NCBI RefSeq assembly: GCF_025567125.1
Contig: NZ_JAOQJI010000001.1
Location: 124,001 to 188,000, forward strand
Source: Phocaeicola fibrisolvens
GTDB taxonomy: Bacteria > Bacteroidota > Bacteroidia > Bacteroidales > Bacteroidaceae
Direction of reading: 5' to 3'
Length of the DNA: 64,000 nt
How positions within the stretch are numbered: the first letter of the stretch is position 1; each line of letters begins with the position of its first letter. The position numbers and the translations under genes are program-made. This document shows, piece by piece, positions 36,893 to 46,802 of the stretch. The notes below the pieces were generated by a model. That model saw nothing but the letters and a program-made list of their open reading frames with translations, did not search any database and was not told where the DNA came from.

Positions 36893-38443
36893 ATGTTGTA
36901 TATGAAACATATTGCATTGTTTTTACTGTTTTTGGTAGGCTGGATGTGCGTTTCTTGTTCTGAGGAAAAGGAACAGGTCGTTATGCCAGCCCTTGTGGAG
37001 ACCTCTCCTGCCGACGGGGCGGAGGAAGTGGATTTTAATCTAGCTGAAATCACATTGACTTTTAATGAAGCAATGCAAACCGAAACGTCCGATTTCAGTC
37101 AGATTTTGCTGAAACCGGATGGTGAATTGAAAAATGTCAGATTTGATGGAGAAAAGGTGATTCTTGAGGTGGCTGGTCTTGCTCCTGGCACTCGTTACAC
37201 ATTACAGATTCCTCAAGGTGTGTTGGTGGATGAGTTTAAGAATAGCGTGGAGGTGAAGATCAGTTTTACGACTCAATCCTCATCTACAGATTACGAACCT
37301 GACATGACTGGGGTAGAGCACGATGCGTTTGCTTTATTCAAGAACATCAAGGTGGGATGGAACTTGGGAAATTCCTTGGAAAGTTATAATGAAGGATTGT
37401 CTGATCACATGGATGCGGAAACTTCATGGGGAAATCCCAAGGTAACAAAAGAAATGATTGATGCCGTGAAAAAAGCTGGATTCAATGCCGTGCGCATTCC
37501 GGTCAGATGGTATCCGCATGTCACAGACCAAAGTACGATGAGTGAAGTTCGTTTTGACTGGCTGAACCGGGTGAAGGAAGTGGTAGACTATTGTATAGAC
37601 AATGACATGTATGTAATTCTGAACACACATCATGAAGATTGGCTGGAAAGTCACCCTTTGAGAGCTGAGGCGGAACAAGTGCTGAATAAAGAAAGAAACT
37701 TGTGGCGTTCTATTGCAATGTATTTCCGTGATTATGATGAACATCTGATTTTCTCCGGTACCAATGAGGTGGAAATCAATTGGCAAGCGCCGACTGTGGA
37801 AAATTTGGAAGTGCAGAACAGTTTTAACCAATGTTTTGTAGATGCCGTACGTACTACTGGAGGAAAGAATTATTACCGCAATCTAATTATTCAAACTTAT
37901 GCAACGAATCCGGATTATGCATTCGATGGATTGAACTTTCCTACGGATGTTGTGGAAAACAGAATAGCCATAGAGTTTCATTTCTATCGCCCGGCTGGTT
38001 ATTCTTATATGGATTTTGCGGACTATACAGAGTCTGTATATTTCTGGGGAAAAGATTTTATTCAGTATAATACGGGTGTGTCAAATGAACAGGAGGATTA
38101 TGTAGATGGACTGTTTGGTAAGATTAAGCAGTCCTGGGTGGATAAAGGATATCCTGTAGTAATGGGTGAATATGGTGCTGTGACTACTGTGAACAGTTCA
38201 ATTGGACATGAAACGGAACAGATTGCTTCTCGTGCATATTATATGGAGTATGTGACACGGGCAGCCAGAGCAAATGGAATTGTGCCTGTTGTTTGGGATA
38301 ACGGAAGTTTCAATACTGTTCCTGATTTTACAAATGAATATTTTGGGTTGTTTGACAGGAATAATGGAATGGCTACCGATGAGGTTTCCAAAGCCATGTT
38401 GGAAGGTATTATGAAAGGTTGTGATACGGAATATCCATTTTAG
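36893..38443 (+). CDS. GH5 endo-beta-glucanase, lipoprotein, with N-terminal Ig-like domain
   Basis: A 516-residue protein. Lipobox CVSC (Cys22) and SEEKEQ suggest surface display. An Ig-like Big_5 module (about 35-125) precedes the GH5 barrel (about 145-505). Signature segments are VGWNLGNSLES, ETSWGNPKVT and FNAVRIPVRWYPHV, the pattern of GH5 subfamily 4. Acid/base Glu292 is in SGTNEVE and nucleophile Glu426 in VMGEYGAV. The endo-acting enzyme would cut long beta-glucan at the cell surface before import. ATG at 36902 is an alternative start. Confidence 0.88.
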   Translation: MLYMKHIALFLLFLVGWMCVSCSEEKEQVVMPALVETSPADGAEEVDFNLAEITLTFNEAMQTETSDFSQILLKPDGELKNVRFDGEKVILEVAGLAPGTRYTLQIPQGVLVDEFKNSVEVKISFTTQSSSTDYEPDMTGVEHDAFALFKNIKVGWNLGNSLESYNEGLSDHMDAETSWGNPKVTKEMIDAVKKAGFNAVRIPVRWYPHVTDQSTMSEVRFDWLNRVKEVVDYCIDNDMYVILNTHHEDWLESHPLRAEAEQVLNKERNLWRSIAMYFRDYDEHLIFSGTNEVEINWQAPTVENLEVQNSFNQCFVDAVRTTGGKNYYRNLIIQTYATNPDYAFDGLNFPTDVVENRIAIEFHFYRPAGYSYMDFADYTESVYFWGKDFIQYNTGVSNEQEDYVDGLFGKIKQSWVDKGYPVVMGEYGAVTTVNSSIGHETEQIASRAYYMEYVTRAARANGIVPVVWDNGSFNTVPDFTNEYFGLFDRNNGMATDEVSKAMLEGIMKGCDTEYPF

Positions 38444-38456
38444 ATAGAAGAACTGT

Positions 38457-41400
38457 ATGAGAAAACTGATATTTTTTATTCTGTGGACCGTTTCATTTGT
38501 AGGAGGTTATGCCTCTTCGCAAAAGGTTTTTGAGATTAAACGAGGTATCAACCTGAGCCATTGGCTGTCGCAGCGGATTGAGAACGGCCTTTCCATACAG
38601 AAGGGAATGAACGAGACGGATTTTAACCGGATTGCCCGGGCTGGATTCGACCATGTACGCTTGCCGATTGATGAAGAAGTGTTGTGGCATGAAAACGGTG
38701 AAAAGGACAAAGAGGCGTTTTCTTATCTGCATAAAGGTATCCAGTGGGCACTGCAGAACGATTTGAAGGTGATTGTAGACCTGCATATTGTGCGTTCGCA
38801 TTATTTCAATGCCGGTCATGACGGCAAGAAGAACCTTTTGTGGGAAAGTGCGGAAGCCCAGGACCATTTTCTTCAGCTTTGGCAGGAACTGGTACAGGAA
38901 CTGAAAGAATATCCTACTTCCGAGGTGGCTTATGAGATTATGAATGAGCCTACCGCTCCCAATCATGAGGACTGGAACAAGCTGGTAGAGAAAGCGTATC
39001 AGGTGATTCGAAAGGAGGAAAAGGAAAGAGTCTTGGTCATCGGTTCCAATATGTGGCAGGGGGTGTACACTTTCCCGTTTCTGAAAGTGCCCAAGGGCGA
39101 TGGGAATATCTTGTTGAGCTGCCATTTCTATGAGCCGTTCTTGTTGAGCCATTATCGGGCCAGTTGGACGGAATTTGGCAACTACCAGGGTCCCGTGTAT
39201 TATCCGGGAGAATTGGTTACCAAGCAAGAGTTTGAGGCGTTGTCTGAAGCTGACCAGAAATTAACGAAACGTTTCCGTGGAATGGTCTGGGACAAGGCGA
39301 TGCTGGCTGCTTACCTGTCAAAGGCAAAGCAGGTGGCTGATGAAAAAGGCTTGAATCTGTATTGCGGTGAATTCGGTGTGTATGAGAAAGCGCCCAAGGC
39401 CGATGCTTTGAGATGGTTCAAGGATGTGATTTCCGTATTTGACAGTCTGCATATCGCCTGGTCTATATGGGATTACAAAGATAGCTTTGGTGCGTTCACT
39501 CCGCAGGGACTTCCTAAGAAAGAATTGATGCATACCTTGATGTCGGGTAGCGGCAAGAAGATTGAAGTGGGAGGTATGCCTCTCTATCTGGATGTTCGGA
39601 AACCGTTGGAACTTCGTGTGAAAGATGCTTTGAGTCGAATGACGTTGGAAGAGAAAACTCGTTTGAGCTACGCCGACGGACGATTCAGTACACCGGGATG
39701 TGCCCGTTTGGGCATTCCGGGGCTGATGTACTCTGACGGCCCTCATGGAGTACGTGCAGAAATTTGTTGGAACAGCTGGGATTATGCCGGTTGGACCAAC
39801 GACAGCTGTACTGCTTTTCCGGCGCTGACTTGTCTGGCTTCTACCTGGAATCCTTCTTTGTCGAAGAAATATGGATTGGCTATCGGAGAAGAAGCTCGTT
39901 TTCGTCATAAAAATGTGTTGTTGGGTCCGGGTGTGAATATTTACCGGACTCCGCTGAACGGACGCAACTTTGAATACATGGGCGAAGATCCTTTTCTGGC
40001 CGCCCGTATGTGTGTGCCTTATATCCAGGGAGTACAGGAGAACGGAGTGGCCGCCTGTGTGAAACATTATGCTTTGAACAATCAGGAGCACTGGCGGAAT
40101 CACATTGATGTGCAGGTCAGTGACCGGGCCTTGTATGAGATTTACCTTCCGGCCTTTAAGGCAGCAGTGGAAGAAGGGAAAGTCTGGAGCATCATGGGGG
40201 CCTACAACAAGGTGAGAGGTACACATGCTGCACATAACAAGTTGTTGAACAACGATATCCTGAAGGGAGAATGGAAGTTCGACGGCTGTGTGGTAACCGA
40301 CTGGGGAGCTGCTCACGACACGTATGAGGCTGCGATGAACGGACTGGACCTTGAACTGGGGACCTTTACCAATGGATTGACTTCCAATTCCGATCAGGGA
40401 TATGACAACTATTATTTAGGTAGTGCCTATCTTCGGATGGTCAAGGAAGGTAAGGTACCCATGAGTGTAGTCGATGACAAGGCTTCCCGGGTGTTGCGAC
40501 TGATTTTCCGTACAGCCATGAACGCAGACGGTCAATTTGGCGCCATGTCCAATGATTCCCATTATGAGACCGCCTACCAGGTGGCTACGGAGGGGGTAGT
40601 ATTATTGAAGAATCAGTCCGTATTTAAAGGAGAATCTTTATTACCTTTGAAGCAGGGAAAGTATAAACACATTCTGGTGGTGGGTGACAACGCCGTTCGG
40701 AACCTGATGGCAGGAGGCGGTTCTTCAGAATTGAAACCGAAGATGGTGATTACTCCGCTGGAGGCCTTGGTGAAAGAGTTGGGTAGTGATTGTGTGACTT
40801 TCTCTCAAGGATACATGGCCGGCCGGCCGATGTTCGACCGCGCAGATGTGATTCCTCAGTCGGTTGCCGATTCGCTTTACAATGCCGCCATTGAAGAAGC
40901 TCGTAAAGCCGATTTGGTCATCTTTATGGGAGGTCTAAACAAGAACTACCAGCAGGATTGTGAAGGAGAAGACCGTCGCGCCTACGAATTGCCTTATGGA
41001 CAAGATCGTTTGATTGAAGGGCTGTTGAAAGCCAACAAGAAGCTCGTAGTGGTATTGACCAGCGGAAATGCAGTAGCCATGCCTTGGTTGAAGGAGGTAC
41101 CCTCATTGGTACAGTCTTGGTATCTGGGCTCTATTGGTGGTAAGGCACTTGCCGATGTGCTGTTGGGCGAGGTGACTCCGAGTGGAAAGCTGCCGTTCTC
41201 TTATCCGGCCAAGCTGGAAGATTGTCCGGCACATTATTATGGAGAACTCAGTTATCCGGGCGACAGCATCCGTCAGGAATACAAGGAAGACATCCTGGTG
41301 GGCTATCGCTGGTATGATACGAAACATATCCAGCCGCTGTTTCCGTTTGGGTATGGCTTGAGTTATACGCAGTTTGAATATGGTAAACCGGTCATTTCTG

Positions 41401-41726
41401 CCCGTGAGATGAAAGGTGATGACGTATTAGAAATCCGATGCAACGTGAAGAACGTGGGAAGTGTGGCTGGAAAGGAAATCGTACAGCTGTATATCGGGGA
41501 TGAAAAATGTCGTGTACTGCGTCCGGTGAAAGAGTTGAAAGATTTCTATAAAGTCGCTCTTCAGCCCGGTGAGGAAAGAGAGGTTGTATTTACCGTGGAC
41601 AAAGAGGATTTGATGTTCTTCGATGACCAGCTCCATGATTGGGTGGCTGAACCGGGTAAGTTTAAAGCGTACATCGGAAGTTCTTCCAAAGATATCAAGG
41701 GAGTGGTAGAGTTTGAACTGAAATAA
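38457..41726 (+). CDS. GH5-GH3 fusion glycosidase
   Basis: A 1089-residue periplasmic enzyme with a signal peptide (about 1-20). Residues about 25-355 form a GH5 domain: RGINLSHWLSQR at the first strand, acid/base Glu164 in YEIMNEPTAP, nucleophile Glu305 in LYCGEFGVY. Residues about 385-1089 form a GH3 enzyme: nucleophile Asp615 in VVTDWGAAHD, acid/base candidate Glu836 or Glu838 in CEGEDR, and a C-terminal fibronectin III-like domain. All catalytic residues are present in both halves. The pair would release short oligosaccharides and then glucose. Base composition is clearly richer in GC than the preceding gene. Confidence 0.9.
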   Translation: MRKLIFFILWTVSFVGGYASSQKVFEIKRGINLSHWLSQRIENGLSIQKGMNETDFNRIARAGFDHVRLPIDEEVLWHENGEKDKEAFSYLHKGIQWALQNDLKVIVDLHIVRSHYFNAGHDGKKNLLWESAEAQDHFLQLWQELVQELKEYPTSEVAYEIMNEPTAPNHEDWNKLVEKAYQVIRKEEKERVLVIGSNMWQGVYTFPFLKVPKGDGNILLSCHFYEPFLLSHYRASWTEFGNYQGPVYYPGELVTKQEFEALSEADQKLTKRFRGMVWDKAMLAAYLSKAKQVADEKGLNLYCGEFGVYEKAPKADALRWFKDVISVFDSLHIAWSIWDYKDSFGAFTPQGLPKKELMHTLMSGSGKKIEVGGMPLYLDVRKPLELRVKDALSRMTLEEKTRLSYADGRFSTPGCARLGIPGLMYSDGPHGVRAEICWNSWDYAGWTNDSCTAFPALTCLASTWNPSLSKKYGLAIGEEARFRHKNVLLGPGVNIYRTPLNGRNFEYMGEDPFLAARMCVPYIQGVQENGVAACVKHYALNNQEHWRNHIDVQVSDRALYEIYLPAFKAAVEEGKVWSIMGAYNKVRGTHAAHNKLLNNDILKGEWKFDGCVVTDWGAAHDTYEAAMNGLDLELGTFTNGLTSNSDQGYDNYYLGSAYLRMVKEGKVPMSVVDDKASRVLRLIFRTAMNADGQFGAMSNDSHYETAYQVATEGVVLLKNQSVFKGESLLPLKQGKYKHILVVGDNAVRNLMAGGGSSELKPKMVITPLEALVKELGSDCVTFSQGYMAGRPMFDRADVIPQSVADSLYNAAIEEARKADLVIFMGGLNKNYQQDCEGEDRRAYELPYGQDRLIEGLLKANKKLVVVLTSGNAVAMPWLKEVPSLVQSWYLGSIGGKALADVLLGEVTPSGKLPFSYPAKLEDCPAHYYGELSYPGDSIRQEYKEDILVGYRWYDTKHIQPLFPFGYGLSYTQFEYGKPVISAREMKGDDVLEIRCNVKNVGSVAGKEIVQLYIGDEKCRVLRPVKELKDFYKVALQPGEEREVVFTVDKEDLMFFDDQLHDWVAEPGKFKAYIGSSSKDIKGVVEFELK

Positions 41727-41769
41727 GACGAGACCTTTTGAAAAACAAGAAACTAAAACTTTAGATGCC

Positions 41770-44139
41770 ATGAATTTACTAAGAAATGTGATTTTAGCCT
41801 CAGTGATTGGCACTGGGATGTGTATGGCAGACAACGTACACAGCATAAAGCCGGCCATTCCGGTAGATAAAACCATTGAAGCCAATATTCAGAAATGGCT
41901 GGATAAAATGACTTTGGAAGAAAAAATCGGTCAGATGTGTGAGATTACGGTGGATGTCATCACTGATTTTGAGGCCACCCAGAAAAATGGCTTTACACTC
42001 AGCGAGGCGCAGCTGGATACGGTGATTGGCAAATATAAAGTCGGGTCTATTCTGAATGTACCTTTGAGCGTAGCACAGAAGAAGGAGACTTGGGCGAAGA
42101 TGATTAAACGCATACAGGAAGTTTCCATGAAAGAAATCGGTATACCGTGCATCTATGGCGTAGACCAGATTCATGGTACGACCTACACGCTGGAGGGTAC
42201 CTTGTTTCCGCAGGGAATCAATATGGGGGCTTCTTTCAACCGGGAATTGACCCGGAAAGGTGCGGAGATTTCGGCGTATGAAACCAAGGCCGGCTGTATT
42301 CCTTGGACGTATGCACCGGTGGTGGATTTGGGGCGCGATCCACGTTGGCCCAGAATGTGGGAGAATTACGGAGAAGACTGTTATGTGAATGCCGAGATGG
42401 GAAAGGCTGCCGTAGAAGGGTTTCAGGGTACGGACCCGAACCACATCGGAGAGTATCAGGTGGCTGCCTGCCTGAAGCATTACATGGGTTATGGAGTACC
42501 GGTATCCGGAAAAGACCGTACGCCGTCTTCCATTTCTCGCAGTGACATGCGGGAAAAGCATTTTGCTCCTTTCCTAGCGGCCATTCGTCAAGGGGCCTTG
42601 AGTGTGATGGTCAATTCGGGGGTGGACAATGGTATGCCTTTCCACGCCAACCGTGAGTTGCTGACCGAGTGGTTGAAAGAAGGATTGAACTGGGATGGGA
42701 TGATTGTAACCGACTGGGCCGACATCAATAATCTCTGCACCCGCGACCACATTGCGGCTACCAAGAAAGAGGCTATCAAGATTGCCATCAATGCCGGGAT
42801 TGACATGTCGATGGTGCCTTATGAGGTGAGCTTCTGTACGTATTTGAAAGAACTGGTGGAAGAAGGGGAAGTACCGATGAGCCGAATCAATGATGCGGTG
42901 GCGCGTGTGCTGCGTTTAAAGTATCGGTTGGGTTTGTTTGACCATCCTTACTGGGACATCAAGAAATTCGATAAGTTTGGTTCTGCGGAATTTGCCAAGG
43001 TAGCGCTTCAGGCGGCAGAAGAATCGGAAGTCTTGTTGAAGAACGAACAGAATGTATTGCCTGTGAAAGTGGGTAAGAAGATTCTGCTGACAGGTCCTAA
43101 TGCCAACTCCATGCGTTGCCTGAATGGAGGCTGGTCGTATAGTTGGCAGGGTAACAAAGCTGATGAGTGTGCTGGTGCCTATAATACCATTTATGAGGCT
43201 TTGTGCCACAAGTATGGGAAAGCGAATGTGGTGTACGAACCGGGAGTGACTTATGCAAGCTCTGACCCGAAGGCCGTGACGAACCAGAACGACAACTGGT
43301 GGGCAGAGAATGAACCGGAGATTGAGAAAGCCGTAGCGGCTGCCGCCAATGTGGATGTCATCGTGGCTTGCATCGGCGAGAATTCGTATTGCGAAACACC
43401 GGGAAACCTGACGGATTTGACGCTTTCTGCCAACCAGCGAAATCTGGTGAAAGCACTTGCCAAGACGGGTAAACCGATTGTGCTGGTTCTGAATCAGGGA
43501 CGTCCGCGTATCATTAATGACATCGAACCTTTGGCTCAGGGAGTGATCAATGTGATGCTGCCGAGCAACTATGGAGCCGATGCATTGGCCAACCTGATGG
43601 CGGGAGATGCCAACTTCAGTGCAAAGATGCCTTTCACTTATCCGAAGTATATCAATGCCATCGCTACTTATGACTATAAGCCTTGTGAAAACATGGGACA
43701 GATGGGAGGAAACTATAATTATGATTCCGTGATGGATGTACAATGGCCGTTTGGATTCGGATTAAGCTATACGACGTTTACATACAGTAACCTGAAGGTG
43801 GACAAGACTTCCTTTACGGCAGACGACGAGCTGACTGTTTCTGTGGATGTCACGAACTCTGGCAAGGTGGCTGGGAAAGAAGCGGTATTGTTATATTCCA
43901 AGGACTTGGTGGCGAGCAGTACTCCCGATAACCTCCGCTTGCGCAATTTTGAGAAAGTATCGCTGAATCCGGGCGAAACCAAGACCTTGACGATGAAAAT
44001 AAAAGGCAGTGACTTGGCTTTTGTGGGTTATGACGGAAAATGGCGTCTTGAAAAAGGCGATTTTAAAATAAAATGTGGTAACTTGTGGGCAGATATTCAT
44101 TGTGCTGAAACAAAGCTATGGGAAACTGCTAATAAATAA
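41770..44139 (+). CDS. GH3 beta-glucosidase
   Basis: A 789-residue enzyme. A signal peptide (about 1-20) is followed by a GH3 N-terminal barrel, with GVDQIHGTTYTLEGTLFPQ, CLKHYMGYG and nucleophile Asp315 in MIVTDWADI. The alpha/beta sandwich follows (about 410-640, with CIGENSYCETPGNLTDL near the acid/base), then a fibronectin III-like end. Exo-acting release of glucose from beta-glucan oligosaccharides in the periplasm is the likely role. It lies 43 nt after the fusion gene and 4 nt before the next GH3. Confidence 0.92.
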   Translation: MNLLRNVILASVIGTGMCMADNVHSIKPAIPVDKTIEANIQKWLDKMTLEEKIGQMCEITVDVITDFEATQKNGFTLSEAQLDTVIGKYKVGSILNVPLSVAQKKETWAKMIKRIQEVSMKEIGIPCIYGVDQIHGTTYTLEGTLFPQGINMGASFNRELTRKGAEISAYETKAGCIPWTYAPVVDLGRDPRWPRMWENYGEDCYVNAEMGKAAVEGFQGTDPNHIGEYQVAACLKHYMGYGVPVSGKDRTPSSISRSDMREKHFAPFLAAIRQGALSVMVNSGVDNGMPFHANRELLTEWLKEGLNWDGMIVTDWADINNLCTRDHIAATKKEAIKIAINAGIDMSMVPYEVSFCTYLKELVEEGEVPMSRINDAVARVLRLKYRLGLFDHPYWDIKKFDKFGSAEFAKVALQAAEESEVLLKNEQNVLPVKVGKKILLTGPNANSMRCLNGGWSYSWQGNKADECAGAYNTIYEALCHKYGKANVVYEPGVTYASSDPKAVTNQNDNWWAENEPEIEKAVAAAANVDVIVACIGENSYCETPGNLTDLTLSANQRNLVKALAKTGKPIVLVLNQGRPRIINDIEPLAQGVINVMLPSNYGADALANLMAGDANFSAKMPFTYPKYINAIATYDYKPCENMGQMGGNYNYDSVMDVQWPFGFGLSYTTFTYSNLKVDKTSFTADDELTVSVDVTNSGKVAGKEAVLLYSKDLVASSTPDNLRLRNFEKVSLNPGETKTLTMKIKGSDLAFVGYDGKWRLEKGDFKIKCGNLWADIHCAETKLWETANK

Positions 44140-44143
44140 ATCT

Positions 44144-46726
44144 ATGAGGTATGGTGTTTGGCTATTGGGCTTGGCTTTTCTGGGCTGTGCCCGTCCCGAT
44201 TTTCGGGATTCGTCTTTGCCTTCCGACCAGCGTGCCGACCTGCTTTTGCAGGAGCTGACGTTGGAAGAAAAGGTCTCTTTGATGATGGACACATCGAAGC
44301 CAGTAGAACGGCTGGGTATAAAACCGTATAACTGGTGGAATGAAGCGCTGCATGGGGTGGCCCGTGCCGGACTGGCTACGGTCTTTCCGCAGCCGATAGG
44401 CATGGCAGCATCTTTTGACGATTCTTTGGTGTATAAGGTATTTACGGCGGTGTCGGATGAGGCGCGGGCGAAAAATACTTATTACGTGCAACATGACAGT
44501 TACAAGAGATACCAGGGACTGACAATGTGGACGCCGACGGTAAACATTTACCGTGACCCGCGTTGGGGAAGAGGGATTGAAACCTACGGCGAAGACCCTT
44601 TTCTGACAAGTAAGATGGGGGTAATGGTGGTCAAAGGTTTGCAGGGAGAAACCGACGGGAAGTACGACAAGCTGTATGCCTGTGCCAAACACTTTGCGGT
44701 ACACTCGGGTCCGGAGTGGAACCGCCACTCTTTTGACGTGGAAGACTTGCCCCTTCGGGATTTGTATGAGACTTATTTGCCGGCTTTCAAGGCCCTGGTA
44801 CAAGATGCCGGGGTAAAGGAGGTGATGTGTGCGTACAACCGTTTTGAAGGGGAGCCTTGTTGTGGCAGCAACCGGCTGCTGACGCAGATTCTGCGGGAAG
44901 AGTGGGGATTCGACGGCATCATTTTGAGTGACTGCTGGGCCATCAATGATTTTTTTGATGAGAAAGGACATCGCACGCACAAGGACGCACCTTCGGCTGC
45001 TTCAGCGGCCGTACTGAGTGGTACGGACCTGGAATGTGGCTCTACGTATGAATCGCTGGTAGAAGCCGCCCGGAAAAAACAGATTGACGAGAAGGTCATC
45101 GACAAGTCGGTCAAGCGGTTGCTGAAGGCCCGTTTCGACTTGGGTGAGATGGATGATCCGGATAAAGTGTCATGGACCAAGATTCCTTTCTCGGTCGTAG
45201 CTTCTGCAGCGCACGATTCACTGGCGCTGCGGATGGCGCGGGAATCCATGACGTTGTTGCTGAACAAGCACCGGGTGCTTCCGTTGAAGCGCGGTGGACT
45301 GACTGTGGCGGTCATGGGACCGAATGCCAAAGACTCGGTCATGATGTGGGGAAATTACAACGGAGTACCTTCTCATACGGTGACCATTCTGGAGGGGATT
45401 CGGTCGGCACTTGGAAAAGATGATAAACTGATTTATGAACAGGGTTGTCCGTGGGTCGGCGATGAATTGCTGGAAAGTGTGTTCAGTGAGTGCCAGTCGG
45501 AAGGGCGGCCGGGTTTCACGGCGCGTTATTGGAACAATGTGAACCACGAAGGTAAGGTAGATGTAAAGACGAGGGTGATGACACCGTTCAATTTCTGTAC
45601 GTCGGGAGCTACGGTGTTTGCACCGGGTGTGAACCTGACGGATTTTTCGGCTACGTATAATGCCACGTATGTGCCCAAGGCATCAGGAGAGATTGTGCTG
45701 GATGTGTATAGTTATGGCAAGGGCAGATTGCTGGTCAACCGGAAGGAGGTGATGAAGTATCATAATGTGCACGGAGGCAACAAGCAGTCTTGTACGCTGC
45801 AGGTAGAAGCCGGAAAGAAATACGACATCGAACTTCAGTTTGAATACCTGCAAAGTGATGCGCAGTTGAACTTCGACCTGGGCTTTAAGCGGAAAGTGGA
45901 TGTAGCCCGGTCGGTTCAGGCCGTCCAGAATGCCGATGTGGTAGTCTTTGTGGGAGGTATTTCCCCGAGTCTGGAAGGCGAAGAGATGGGCGTGGATTTG
46001 CCGGGCTTCCGGAAGGGAGACCGTACTAGCATCGAATTGCCGGAAGTGCAGCGGGAATTGCTGGCAGCCTTGCACCGGGCCGGAAAGAAGGTGGTGTTGG
46101 TGAACTGTTCCGGCTCGCCCATCGGACTGGTGCCGGAAACGGAGACGTGTGAGGCCATCTTGCAGGCATGGTATCCGGGGCAGCAGGGCGGTAAGGCCGT
46201 GGCCGAAGTGTTGTTTGGAGATTACAATCCAGCCGGACGCTTGCCGGTCACTTTCTACCGGAATACGGAGCAGTTGCCCGATTTTGAGGATTACAATATG
46301 AAGGGACGTACCTATCGTTTCATGACGGAAAAACCGCTTTTCCCCTTTGGGTATGGGTTGAGCTATACTACCTTTAAGTATGGCACGGCTACTTTCAATG
46401 CACAGACGATAGGCAGTGACGACAATCTGACGGTGACTGTACCGGTTTCGAATGTCGGTAGTCGCGACGGGGAAGAAGTAGTACAGGTTTATCTGAATAA
46501 GGTGGGCGACGAAGGAGGTCCGGTGAAGACCTTGCGAGCCTTCAAACGGGTGTTTGTTCCGGCTGGAAAGACTGCAAATGTGCGTATTACCTTGTCAAAG
46601 AAAGACCTGGAGTGGTGGAATGAAACGACTCACAGCATCCAGTTCTGCCCGGGTGAATATCAGGTATGGATTGGAAGCAGTTCCGATGAAAAGGACCTGA
46701 GCAAGTATGCGATTACGTTGAAGTGA
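44144..46726 (+). CDS. GH3 glycosidase with PA14-like insert, lipoprotein
   Basis: An 860-residue enzyme. Lipobox AFLGC places the lipid Cys at residue 15. The barrel includes YNWWNEALHGVARAG and nucleophile Asp263 in IILSDCWAIND. The alpha/beta sandwich is interrupted by a PA14-like beta module (about 445-590, beginning GFTARYWNN). GGISPSLEGEEMGVDLPG follows, then a fibronectin III-like end. The layout is shared by beta-glucosidases and beta-xylosidases, so the sugar is uncertain; the neighbours favour a beta-glucoside. The ATG at 44144 is chosen because it follows the previous stop and opens a signal peptide. Confidence 0.9.
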   Translation: MRYGVWLLGLAFLGCARPDFRDSSLPSDQRADLLLQELTLEEKVSLMMDTSKPVERLGIKPYNWWNEALHGVARAGLATVFPQPIGMAASFDDSLVYKVFTAVSDEARAKNTYYVQHDSYKRYQGLTMWTPTVNIYRDPRWGRGIETYGEDPFLTSKMGVMVVKGLQGETDGKYDKLYACAKHFAVHSGPEWNRHSFDVEDLPLRDLYETYLPAFKALVQDAGVKEVMCAYNRFEGEPCCGSNRLLTQILREEWGFDGIILSDCWAINDFFDEKGHRTHKDAPSAASAAVLSGTDLECGSTYESLVEAARKKQIDEKVIDKSVKRLLKARFDLGEMDDPDKVSWTKIPFSVVASAAHDSLALRMARESMTLLLNKHRVLPLKRGGLTVAVMGPNAKDSVMMWGNYNGVPSHTVTILEGIRSALGKDDKLIYEQGCPWVGDELLESVFSECQSEGRPGFTARYWNNVNHEGKVDVKTRVMTPFNFCTSGATVFAPGVNLTDFSATYNATYVPKASGEIVLDVYSYGKGRLLVNRKEVMKYHNVHGGNKQSCTLQVEAGKKYDIELQFEYLQSDAQLNFDLGFKRKVDVARSVQAVQNADVVVFVGGISPSLEGEEMGVDLPGFRKGDRTSIELPEVQRELLAALHRAGKKVVLVNCSGSPIGLVPETETCEAILQAWYPGQQGGKAVAEVLFGDYNPAGRLPVTFYRNTEQLPDFEDYNMKGRTYRFMTEKPLFPFGYGLSYTTFKYGTATFNAQTIGSDDNLTVTVPVSNVGSRDGEEVVQVYLNKVGDEGGPVKTLRAFKRVFVPAGKTANVRITLSKKDLEWWNETTHSIQFCPGEYQVWIGSSSDEKDLSKYAITLK

Positions 46727-46749
46727 GGAATTCCCGATAAATACAATGC

Positions 46750-46788
46750 AGGGCGGTGTCCGGTTTGCCAGACGCCGCCTTCTTTTTT
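46750..46788 (+). terminator. Intrinsic terminator of the PUL operon
   Basis: An 11-bp stem with two G-T wobbles (arms 46750-46760 and 46771-46781, 10-nt loop) followed by TCTTTTTT. It is 23 nt past the last GH3 stop and closes the susC operon. Confidence 0.8.
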
Positions 46789-46802
46789 GCAGAACGAAAG
46801 GC

